Assembly: GCA_017548245.1 (NCBI GenBank)
Contig: JAFYMU010000206.1
Location: 1-12,268, forward strand
DNA: 12,268 nucleotides
DNA from: Kiritimatiellia bacterium
GTDB taxonomy: Bacteria > Verrucomicrobiota > Kiritimatiellia > RFP12 > DVOR01
Reading direction: 5' to 3'
Shown: positions 6,225 to 12,268 of the stretch, one piece after another
How positions within the stretch are numbered: the first letter of the stretch is position 1
How the letters are laid out: every line of letters starts with the position of its first letter
Translations under genes and position numbers: made by a program
Notes under the pieces: model-generated
Databases searched by the model: none
What the model was told of the DNA's origin: nothing
The model's input: only the letters and a program-made list of their open reading frames with translations

Positions 6225-7397
6225 ATGGATAAGAGTGCAGAACAACTTCCTGAAGCACAGACGTATGACGTCTTGGTCGTCGGCGCAGGGCTTTGGGGCT
6301 GTATTGTGGCACGCGAATTGGCCGAAGCGGGTTATCGCGTCCTCGTCTTGGAATCGCGTGATTTGCCGGGCGGTAATGCGCGCAGTGCGATTGATCCTGA
6401 AACGGGGATTGAATGCCACTGTTATGGTGCGCACATCTTCCATACCTCGGATGAAGAGGTGTGGTCGTACATCAACCGTTTTGCCACCTTTACGGATTAT
6501 CGCCATCGCGTCTTGACGGAGTATCAGGGCAAGGTCTACTCGATGCCGCTCGGCTTGACGTTGATTAACGCCTTCTATGGCAAGAATCTCAAGCCGTCGG
6601 AAGTGGCGGGCTTTATCGCAGAAGAGGTGAAGAAGGCTGGTTTGACGGGCGAACCCGCGAACTTGGAAGAGCAGGCGATTTCGTTGATTGGTCGCCCGTT
6701 GTATGAAGCCTTCATTAAGGGTTACACGCAGAAGCAGTGGAACACCGATCCGAAGGATTTGCCGGCGTTCATCATTCGCCGTCTGCCGGTGCGTTCGAAC
6801 TATAACACCGATTACTTCAATGACACCTATCAGGGGGTGCCGCTGAAGGGTTATTTCGCCATCTTTGAGGCCTTGTTGGATCATCCCTCGATTCAGGTGC
6901 GCTACAACACCGATTACCTCGCGGTGCGCGACACCTTTGCTGCGGACTTGCCGATCTTCTACAGCGGCCCGATTGATGCGCTCTTTGATTACAAGCATGG
7001 CGCGTTGCCGTGGCGCGGGTTGAAGTTCGAGTGGGAAACGAAGCCAGTGAATGATTGGCAGGGCACCACGGTGATGAACTATGCAGACGCCGAGATTCCG
7101 TACACGCGCATCCACGAATTTAAGCACTTCCATCCGGAACGCAAGGAGGTCTTTGCGTCGGATCAGACCATCATTTGCCGCGAATATCCCGCAGACTGGA
7201 AGTTGGGTGACGAACCCTATTATCCGGTGAATGCAGAGAGTTCGGCAGCCTTGTTGGCCAAGTATCGTGAAGAGGCCGCCGCGTGTCCCAATATGGTGAT
7301 TGGTGGTCGTTTGGGCGAGTACTGCTACTACGATATGGACAAGGTGATTGCACGTGCATTGGCTCAGGTGCGCGGTTGGTTGAAGGCGCGTGCGTGA
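6225..7397 (+). CDS. glf: UDP-galactopyranose mutase
   Basis: Flavoenzyme (EC 5.4.99.9) converting UDP-galactopyranose to UDP-galactofuranose, the donor for galactofuranose in LPS O-antigen or capsule. The 390-residue length is typical of bacterial Glf. An N-terminal Rossmann FAD fold has GAGLWG (20-25) and the acidic strand end VLESR. Other family hallmarks are YGAHIFHTS (68-76), KGYTQKQW, the stretch containing YNTDYFNDTYQGVPLKGY, and a C-terminal FAD-contacting segment GGRLGEYCYYDMDKVIARAL. ATG 6225 has AGGTGG about 6 bases upstream; a GTG at 6216 would consume that site. It lies 38 bases after lepB with no clear promoter or terminator between, so it is probably in the same operon. No galactofuranosyltransferase lies in the window. 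Confidence 0.95.
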   Translation: MDKSAEQLPEAQTYDVLVVGAGLWGCIVARELAEAGYRVLVLESRDLPGGNARSAIDPETGIECHCYGAHIFHTSDEEVWSYINRFATFTDYRHRVLTEYQGKVYSMPLGLTLINAFYGKNLKPSEVAGFIAEEVKKAGLTGEPANLEEQAISLIGRPLYEAFIKGYTQKQWNTDPKDLPAFIIRRLPVRSNYNTDYFNDTYQGVPLKGYFAIFEALLDHPSIQVRYNTDYLAVRDTFAADLPIFYSGPIDALFDYKHGALPWRGLKFEWETKPVNDWQGTTVMNYADAEIPYTRIHEFKHFHPERKEVFASDQTIICREYPADWKLGDEPYYPVNAESSAALLAKYREEAAACPNMVIGGRLGEYCYYDMDKVIARALAQVRGWLKARA

Positions 7398-7414
7398 GTG
7401 CACGCAAGAGAATC

Positions 7415-7423
7415 TGCTATACT
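7415..7423 (+). promoter_or_regulatory. Extended -10 promoter for the LysM lipoprotein gene
   Basis: TGC-TATACT is an extended -10 (TGn plus five of six consensus bases), 23 bases before the start codon at 7447. No good -35 lies upstream, which extended -10 promoters tolerate. A short inverted repeat GCGTGC/GCACGC (7388-7393, 7400-7405) occupies the -35 position and might affect access. Confidence 0.5.
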
Positions 7424-7446
7424 GTAATTGTTTTGGAGGACTTGGA

Positions 7447-8406
7447 ATGAACATGAAATCCCTTTTCCCGATTGCCTGTTGCGCGGTTTTGCTCGGCGCC
7501 GTGGGTTGTCAGAAAGAAAGTGCTGAAACGATGGCGCGTAAGGACCGTGTGGCGGCCTTGATGGCAGAAGCCCGCACGGCTGAGGCCAAGGGTGATGCCG
7601 CAACGGCTGAACAGTTTTACCGTCAGTTGTTGATGATTGATCCGGCTGAGGCGAACGCCCACTTGGCATTGGCGAACCTCTCGCAGGATTTGCGTAAGAA
7701 CTATCTTGACGCGATGTATCACTATCAGCGTTATTTGGATTTGCAGCCGAACTCGGATAAGACGAGCCTCGTGCAGGATCGTTTGGCCTCGGCTCGTACC
7801 TTGTTGTCGAACCAGTTGGCCGCTGAAATCGTGGGGCGCGAACAGCGTGCCGTGGCAGCCGAACGTGATGCGCTGCAGGCGCAGTTGACCGAACTCGAGA
7901 AGTCGGTGCGTTCGCTCAACAACACCATCGGTTCGCGTGATGCTGAGATTATTGAGTTGCAGGGCGAAGTGAAGCGTTTGACCCGCTTGGTGGAGAAGTT
8001 GAAGGCCGCCGAAGCAGAGACGCGTTCCACGCACGCCGAAGCCATTGCCGCTGCGCGTAAGGAATTGGAAGAGGAACGTTCGAAGCCCGATCTCTCGGGA
8101 ACCGCCGATTTGGTGGCCGCCGCCCGTGAAGAGGCTCAGCGCATCCTTGAAGAAGAGGATGGTGGCGTGCCGCCGAAGGATGAGGCCTTGCGTGCAATCG
8201 CTCAGGATGCGAAGGATGAAGCACCGATGGCCGCTACGCCAACGCGCGGTAAACGTTATACGGTGCGCCCGGGCGATACCTTCTCGGCTTTGGCACGTGA
8301 AGCCTATGGTAATGCCGCCGAGTGGCCGCGTATTCGCGATGCAAACCGTTCTTCGGCGAACCCCAATGGGCGTTTGCTCGCGGGTGAGTCCATCTACATT
8401 CCTTAA
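7447..8406 (+). CDS. Lipoprotein with TPR-like region, coiled coil and C-terminal LysM domain
   Basis: A 319-residue predicted lipoprotein. The signal peptide MNMKSLFPIACCAVLLGAVGC ends in a lipobox-like AVGC with Cys21 as the acylated residue; Ala at -3 is acceptable but not the usual Leu. Residues about 32-110 are TPR-like (AEAKGDAATAEQFYRQLL, then EANAHLALANL and YHYQRYLDLQP). Residues about 115-225 form a heptad-rich, charged coiled coil. A disordered Ala/Glu/Pro linker leads to a LysM domain at 269-319 (YTVRPGDTFSALAREAYG, WPRIRDANR, ending IYIP), which binds peptidoglycan. It probably sits in the periplasm, tethered to a membrane and contacting the wall. GGAGGA with 6-base spacing fixes the start. 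It has its own extended -10 promoter and is followed by a strong terminator. A coiled-coil plus LysM architecture suggests a cell-envelope or division role; the precise function is unknown. Confidence 0.9.
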   Translation: MNMKSLFPIACCAVLLGAVGCQKESAETMARKDRVAALMAEARTAEAKGDAATAEQFYRQLLMIDPAEANAHLALANLSQDLRKNYLDAMYHYQRYLDLQPNSDKTSLVQDRLASARTLLSNQLAAEIVGREQRAVAAERDALQAQLTELEKSVRSLNNTIGSRDAEIIELQGEVKRLTRLVEKLKAAEAETRSTHAEAIAAARKELEEERSKPDLSGTADLVAAAREEAQRILEEEDGGVPPKDEALRAIAQDAKDEAPMAATPTRGKRYTVRPGDTFSALAREAYGNAAEWPRIRDANRSSANPNGRLLAGESIYIP

Positions 8407-8421
8407 TGGAGCGAACGTGAA

Positions 8422-8450
8422 AGACGGACGCGGTTGCGTCCGTCTTTTCT
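8422..8450 (+). terminator. Rho-independent terminator after the LysM lipoprotein gene
   Basis: A perfect 10-bp stem AGACGGACGC/GCGTCCGTCT (8422-8431, 8436-8445) with loop GGTT, preceded by A and followed by TTTCTTGTCTT. It begins 16 bases after the stop codon. The T-tract ends only about 17 bases before the next start codon, leaving no room for a promoter in between. Confidence 0.85.
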
Positions 8451-8466
8451 TGTCTTAGGATCGGTC

Positions 8467-8724
8467 ATGGCCCGTAACCAAAAATTCACCTTTCGCGGTT
8501 CGGATAAGAACGTCTTCCGTTTGCATACGGGAGATGTTACGGAGAGTTCGTCCCTCTTTTCGCGTCGGCGTCGTGAAACGTTGTCGCGCTTATTGGGTTC
8601 GGGCGGCACGCATGCCACGCGCATCGATCCTGAGGCCTATCCCATCCGCCGTTCGTGGGAACGGTTTGGCATGGTGATGACGGTATTGATTATCTTGTGG
8701 TTACTCGGAATGTTTTGGCCGTAA
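8467..8724 (+). CDS. Small tail-anchored membrane protein of unknown function
   Basis: An 85-residue protein whose family I do not recognise. Residues 1-65 are hydrophilic and very basic in the middle (FSRRRRETLSR, about 31-41). A single hydrophobic helix lies at about 68-83 (MVMTVLIILWLLGMFW) at the extreme C-terminus, giving a tail-anchored topology with the basic part in the cytoplasm. The start at ATG 8467 is supported by AGGA 6 bases upstream; starting earlier would place the codon inside the terminator hairpin. Codon use (many CGT and TTG) resembles its neighbours, which supports it being real. Terminator-like hairpins lie on both sides, so it is either a short independent unit or expressed by read-through. 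No catalytic motif is visible. Confidence 0.7.
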   Translation: MARNQKFTFRGSDKNVFRLHTGDVTESSSLFSRRRRETLSRLLGSGGTHATRIDPEAYPIRRSWERFGMVMTVLIILWLLGMFWP

Positions 8725-8750
8725 ACGCGTCCAGTTGGGCGCGTCTTTTT
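8725..8750 (+). terminator. Rho-independent terminator between the small membrane gene and nspC
   Basis: ACGCGTCC (8725-8732) pairs with GGGCGCGT (8737-8744), eight pairs with one G-T, loop AGTT, then CTTTTT (8745-8750). It starts immediately after the stop codon and ends 17 bases before the nspC ATG. Confidence 0.8.
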
Positions 8751-8767
8751 ATGGTGTGAGGTTTCAA

Positions 8768-9934
8768 ATGTTGAATACGCCTGCGTTTGTGGTAGATACG
8801 CTTGCTTTGAAGCGTAATGCGGCGCTGTTGCAAGAGGTGGCCGAACGTGCTGGGGTGCGGATGCTCTTGGCGCTCAAAGCCTTTTCAATGCCCGCGGCGG
8901 CACCTTATCTCTATTATTCGGGTACATGCGCGAGCAGTGTCCACGAGGCGCGCTTGGGGGTTGAATCCTTTGGTGGCGAGAGTCACGCCTTTGCGGCGGC
9001 CTTTTCCGAACCCGATATGCGCGCGTTGATGCAGTTGGGCATTCACCATGTGACCCTAAACTCCTTTGACCAATTGGCCCGTTGGCGTCGCATCGCTGCC
9101 GAGTTGGGACACACGTCTACACAGGTCGGCTTGCGGATCAATCCCGAACACTCTGAGGGGCAGGTGCCAATCTATGACCCGTGCGCGCCGAAGTCGCGTC
9201 TGGGGATTCGCCGTGTAGCCTTTGAAGGGCAGGATTTAACAGGTATTTCGGGTTTCCATTGCCACAATTTGTGCGAACAGAATGCGGACTGTTTCGTTCG
9301 TACCCTCGCGGCGATTGAGGCGAAGTTCGGGGATTTGTTGCCGCAGATTCAGTGGTTTAACTTTGGTGGCGGCCACCATATCACGCGTGAAGACTATGAC
9401 CGCGAATTGTTGATTGCGACCTTGCAAGATTTCCGTCGCCGTTATCCGCATATCACGTGCTATCTCGAACCTGGTGAGGCGCACGTCTTGAAGGCGGGGA
9501 GTTTCGTTTGTACGGTGCTGGATGTGGTGGAGAATGACGGCCCGATCGTCGTGCTCGATGGTTCGGCAGCGTGTCATACGCCCGATGTGATTGAGATGCC
9601 GTACACGCCGCGTGTCTTTATGGATGAGGCGTGGAGCGGTGAGGCCGAACCGCGTTCGGCGGCCTTGCGCGCAGGTGAACCGGGCGAACGGAAGGTGGAT
9701 GTGCGCTTGACGGGGCCGAGTTGCTTGGCGGGTGATGTCTTTGGCGACTACTCCTTTGACCGCGTGCCGCAGATTGGTGATCGCCTCTACTTTGAAGATA
9801 TGGCGCTGTACACGATGGTCAAGACGAACACCTTTAATGGCATTCGCTTGCCCGATTTGGTGTTACGAACCGCACCAAACACCTTTGAGACCGTGCGCAC
9901 CTTTGGTTACGACGACTTCCGTTCGCGCCTTTAA
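8768..9934 (+). CDS. nspC: Carboxynorspermidine/carboxyspermidine decarboxylase
   Basis: PLP-dependent fold-type-III decarboxylase (EC 4.1.1.96) catalysing the last step of the alternative polyamine route: carboxyspermidine to spermidine, or carboxynorspermidine to norspermidine. The 388-residue product has the usual family length. The N-terminal TIM-barrel carries the PLP lysine in LLALKAF (Lys37), the substrate and cofactor histidines near GFHCHNLCE (162-170), the phosphate-binding FGGGHH (199-204) and EPGEA (234-238). The C-terminal beta domain has GPSCLAGD (316-323) with active-site Cys319, the hallmark of this decarboxylase group, and YDDF near the end. GAGG with 6-base spacing precedes ATG 8768. 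A terminator hairpin sits directly upstream, so a promoter is not obvious. Its usual partner, carboxyspermidine dehydrogenase, is not in the window. Confidence 0.95.
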   Translation: MLNTPAFVVDTLALKRNAALLQEVAERAGVRMLLALKAFSMPAAAPYLYYSGTCASSVHEARLGVESFGGESHAFAAAFSEPDMRALMQLGIHHVTLNSFDQLARWRRIAAELGHTSTQVGLRINPEHSEGQVPIYDPCAPKSRLGIRRVAFEGQDLTGISGFHCHNLCEQNADCFVRTLAAIEAKFGDLLPQIQWFNFGGGHHITREDYDRELLIATLQDFRRRYPHITCYLEPGEAHVLKAGSFVCTVLDVVENDGPIVVLDGSAACHTPDVIEMPYTPRVFMDEAWSGEAEPRSAALRAGEPGERKVDVRLTGPSCLAGDVFGDYSFDRVPQIGDRLYFEDMALYTMVKTNTFNGIRLPDLVLRTAPNTFETVRTFGYDDFRSRL

Positions 9935-12111
9935 TCTGATGTTAAACGGCAGACGCGGTCTTCTTCATCGCGGTTTAAGACCTCGATCATCACCTGTTTG
10001 CCACGAATAAAGAGCCCATGAATCGCCTCTGCGCCCTCCTGTTGAAGGATGGTGCGAATGAGTTGAATCATGGGCTTTGTTATTTTTAACCCAGGAATGA
10101 GCACGGGGATGCCGGGTGGGTAGGGCACAATGAGTTGCGAGGCGATGCGTCCTTCGCAGGCTTCCAAGGGGAGAAGTTCGCCATCGCAGAGCGCCGCATC
10201 GCGAGGTAAGACTGCAGGTTGGACATTGATGGCTTCAGTGAGCAACGCTTCGTCATGGCGGATGCCTTCGGGCATGCCAATTTCATCTTTGACCTTGCGG
10301 AGACAACGGTAGAGGATTTCAAAGTGTTCTTCGCGTGTACCTGCTGTAACCAAGAAGAGAAGGGTCACGGGGGAGGCCTTTTCCCATTGCAGATGGGCCG
10401 CACGGAGGAGTTTTTTGCAACGCTCACAGGCCTCAGGAGTTCGGAAGACGAGGTTGAGTTTGAGCGGATCGTGCAAGTACCCTTCGGCCAACCACGCGGG
10501 CGCGTTACCCGTAATGGCGTGCAATCCCGCAAAGCATGCCGATTCAGGGAGGCCTGTTAACGCAGCCACCTTGCGGCGGAAGTCGCTGACCCAACGCAAC
10601 CGATCTTCAAGGAGTTGCAACCCTTCCAGACGCATCTGCACGCCTGCGAAGTCGAGGGTTGCCAAGATGGGATAGTGGGGCGAGGTGGAGTGCCAATAAC
10701 GTAAGACTTCGTGGAGGTCGTGGGTGAACTTTTCGTAGGAACCGTGTCCGTTGAGGTGAAAACGCTTCCGCAGCCAGGCGAATTTCCGATTGCGATTGTT
10801 TTCCAAGAGTTGTCGGAAGCGCGAGGAGACGTGAATCATCGAGGCTTGCGAAAAGGCCGCAAGGGCTTTGTGCGTAGATTGCACCGCGACATGGGCGCCA
10901 CAACGTTCGTTCACCGCATTGTAACGCGCCACCGTGCCATTGGGTAAGGTGTGCGTGTAGTAGGGGTGAAAACCCAAGTAAGGCGCCCATGCTTCGTCGG
11001 CGTAGAAGAGGATGCCTGCCGCTTCGCAGGCTTGCGCGATGGACCACACGGGGTAGAGAACGCCTTCGTAGGTGCAGGTGGTGATGACGAGCAACTTGGG
11101 GCGTTGGGCTTCGGGAAGGGTGGCGACGTGGGCGAGTTCGGCTTGCAACGTTTTGAGTGGGATGGGGGCCCAGATGCCGAGGGTCGCGTTGTATTGCGCA
11201 GGGAGATAACGCGGTACGGCGCCCGCCATCACCACGGCGTGGTGAACCGATTTGTGGCAGTTGCGGTCGAGCAGAACCGTTTCACCGGGCCGCAAAAGGG
11301 TCATGAGCATCGCCTTGTTGGAGGTGCTTGTGCCATTGGTGACGAAGGAACTTTGGGCCGAACCGAAGATTTCGGAGGCCATGCGTTGCGCCATCGTTAA
11401 GGGCGAGTGGCTGTCGGGTTCGGAGAGGTCGCCAAGGGAGGTCACCGAGACCGAGAGGTCAGCGCGGAAGAGCATCGGCGAAAAGGCGTTGTAAAAGCCG
11501 TGCAAGAAGGGTGAATGACGGAAGGCGTGGCCATGGTTGTGCCCTGGGGTATGCCAACTAATCCCTGCGTGGCGGCGCACATAACGGCGCAGCGCATCCC
11601 AGAAGTGGGGGAGCCAAAAGGAGGTAAAGAGGTGCAAGAGGCGTTCGCGATAACGTTCGGCAGCGCAGAGCACGGCAAAGGATTTTTGGCTCCAACGGCG
11701 TGTGGGCAGGGTGAGTTTCGCGTGGCCAGGGTGGGTGATGAGCACCTTTGGGATGGCAGGGAAGAAGGTTTGGAGCCAGTCCGCAATCGGCATACCTTCA
11801 ACGTGAACGTCAAAGAGCGGTGTGCCTTGGAGGGAATCGTCGCACAAGAAGAGGCAACAAGCCGCCGCATCAGGGGTGAGGCGACGGTGGGGCGATTGGG
11901 TTTCAAAGAGGGCGTCAACCAAAGCCGCGGGCGTTGTGACGGGAATCAGTCGCAATGCGGGGTAGTCAAGGGCTTCGTCAAAGGAAAAATGGTCGCGACA
12001 AAAACTTTGGAAGAGGGCAGAGAGATTGTCCTCAATGTCATGAAGTAAGTCGGTATCGACATGAGCTTCATCAATGAGATAGAAGAGCGTTTGCGGTTTC
12101 ACCGTGGGCAT
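9931..12111 (-). CDS. Orn/Lys/Arg decarboxylase, fold type I (substrate not certain)
   Basis: PLP-dependent amino-acid decarboxylase of the CadA/SpeC/AdiA family, 726 residues from ATG 12111, close to E. coli CadA (715). Layout: N-terminal wing-like domain (about 1-160), PLP-binding major domain starting near HTPGH (187-191), TNGTST (258-263), DRNCHKS (282-288), TYEGVLYP, ADEAW with the pyridine-nitrogen Asp (about 372), and the PLP lysine in STHK (Lys415) followed by AAFSQASMIHV. The C-terminal domain ends with PYPPGIPVLIPG. Between MIHV and STSPHYP there are roughly 25 extra residues, rich in Arg and Lys, compared with CadA. The frame stays open upstream to 12192, but that extension starts with TTG inside a terminator T-tract and spans the likely -10 box, so I chose 12111. 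A GTG about 57 bases upstream is an alternative. Convergent with nspC, it probably feeds polyamine synthesis with putrescine or agmatine (inference). Confidence 0.92.
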   Translation of the reverse strand: MPTVKPQTLFYLIDEAHVDTDLLHDIEDNLSALFQSFCRDHFSFDEALDYPALRLIPVTTPAALVDALFETQSPHRRLTPDAAACCLFLCDDSLQGTPLFDVHVEGMPIADWLQTFFPAIPKVLITHPGHAKLTLPTRRWSQKSFAVLCAAERYRERLLHLFTSFWLPHFWDALRRYVRRHAGISWHTPGHNHGHAFRHSPFLHGFYNAFSPMLFRADLSVSVTSLGDLSEPDSHSPLTMAQRMASEIFGSAQSSFVTNGTSTSNKAMLMTLLRPGETVLLDRNCHKSVHHAVVMAGAVPRYLPAQYNATLGIWAPIPLKTLQAELAHVATLPEAQRPKLLVITTCTYEGVLYPVWSIAQACEAAGILFYADEAWAPYLGFHPYYTHTLPNGTVARYNAVNERCGAHVAVQSTHKALAAFSQASMIHVSSRFRQLLENNRNRKFAWLRKRFHLNGHGSYEKFTHDLHEVLRYWHSTSPHYPILATLDFAGVQMRLEGLQLLEDRLRWVSDFRRKVAALTGLPESACFAGLHAITGNAPAWLAEGYLHDPLKLNLVFRTPEACERCKKLLRAAHLQWEKASPVTLLFLVTAGTREEHFEILYRCLRKVKDEIGMPEGIRHDEALLTEAINVQPAVLPRDAALCDGELLPLEACEGRIASQLIVPYPPGIPVLIPGLKITKPMIQLIRTILQQEGAEAIHGLFIRGKQVMIEVLNRDEEDRVCRLTSD

Positions 12112-12131
12112 CCTTGGAAAAGAGGGACAAT

Positions 12132-12140
12132 AGTGTAGCA
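12132..12140 (-). promoter_or_regulatory. Extended -10 promoter for the Orn/Lys/Arg decarboxylase
   Basis: Read leftward, TGC-TACACT is an extended -10 (TGn plus TACACT, four of six consensus bases), 20 bases before ATG 12111. The predicted start site gives a leader of roughly 13-15 bases. There is no clear -35, and AAGG sits immediately before the ATG with poor spacing, so translation may be weakly initiated. Confidence 0.45.
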
Positions 12141-12190
12141 CAACCCCATCGGTTCGAACGCTTACCACAGCCGCCTTTCGGCGAAAAAGC

Positions 12191-12227
12191 AAATAAAAAA
12201 GAGACCCGCGATTGCGAGTCTCTTTTG
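12191..12227 (-). terminator. Rho-independent terminator of the gene at the right edge
   Basis: Read leftward: AAAAGAGACTCGC, loop AATC, GCGGGTCTCT then TTTTTATTT. The stem has ten pairs with one G-T (arms 12223-12214 and 12209-12200), extended by A-T pairs. It begins about 21 bases after the stop at 12248. The plus-strand tail (TCTTTTGA) is shorter, so leftward termination is favoured. Confidence 0.8.
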
Positions 12228-12247
12228 ATGAACAAGGTCAAAGAAGA

Positions 12248-12268
12248 TTATTCTTCAACGATTGCTTC
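12248..12268 (-). CDS. 3' end of an unidentified leftward gene
   Basis: Only the last six codons lie in the window, reading E-A-I-V-E-E then TAA at 12250-12248. The terminator 21 bases downstream on the same strand supports this being a true gene end. Six residues are too few to name a family. The acidic tail is not diagnostic. Confidence 0.45.
   Translation of the reverse strand, partial: EAIVEE

Noticed and set aside
12112..12192. 27-residue N-terminal extension of the decarboxylase
   Set aside because: It would start with TTG in the U-tract of a terminator, includes the likely -10 box, and adds sequence with no family resemblance.

Overview
The window looks like chromosomal DNA of a diderm (Gram-negative) bacterium of moderate G+C. 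It encodes a TolQ/ExbB-type proton channel, a lipoprotein with a lipobox, a signal peptidase I and UDP-galactopyranose mutase, and its genes are densely packed with good Shine-Dalgarno sites. The lineage cannot be fixed from sequence reading alone. The gene mix and the unusual signal peptidase would fit a PVC-group relative (Verrucomicrobia, Kiritimatiellae or Lentisphaerae), but that is a guess. There is no sign of phage, insertion sequence, CRISPR array, tRNA or rRNA.

Layout. Positions 1-2397 hold a leftward pair: argS (688-2397), followed 5 bases later by a TolQ/ExbB/MotA-family gene that runs off the left edge (1-682). Positions 2398-3304 are a divergent, apparently non-coding region of about 900 bases. 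It contains a candidate long structured argS leader, and a cluster of repeats and hairpins (2822-2911) that ends in a terminator-like hairpin (2916-2955) with no gene in front of it. Positions 3305-7397 are a rightward, tightly overlapping operon: a small helical protein, a TPR-like membrane protein, a patatin-like phospholipase, signal peptidase I (lepB), then after 38 bases UDP-galactopyranose mutase (glf). A new extended -10 promoter precedes a lipoprotein with a TPR-like region, coiled coil and LysM domain (7447-8406). After it comes an 85-residue tail-anchored protein (8467-8724), with a terminator-like hairpin on each side.

The right end is polyamine metabolism. nspC (8768-9934, carboxynorspermidine/carboxyspermidine decarboxylase) converges on a leftward fold-type-I Orn/Lys/Arg decarboxylase (9931-12111), and the two share a 4-base overlap. 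Together they could supply the first and last steps of the alternative spermidine or norspermidine route. The carboxyspermidine dehydrogenase that would link them is not in the window. The right edge carries the last six codons of another leftward gene and its terminator.

The genes themselves belong mostly to known families. The least explained DNA is the 2398-3304 intergenic region: a 19-bp imperfect stem, a 14-bp direct repeat with 22-bp period, a 17-bp palindrome that can pair alternatively with the first repeat, and a U-tailed hairpin, all within 135 bases. This is the best candidate for an undescribed RNA or regulatory element.
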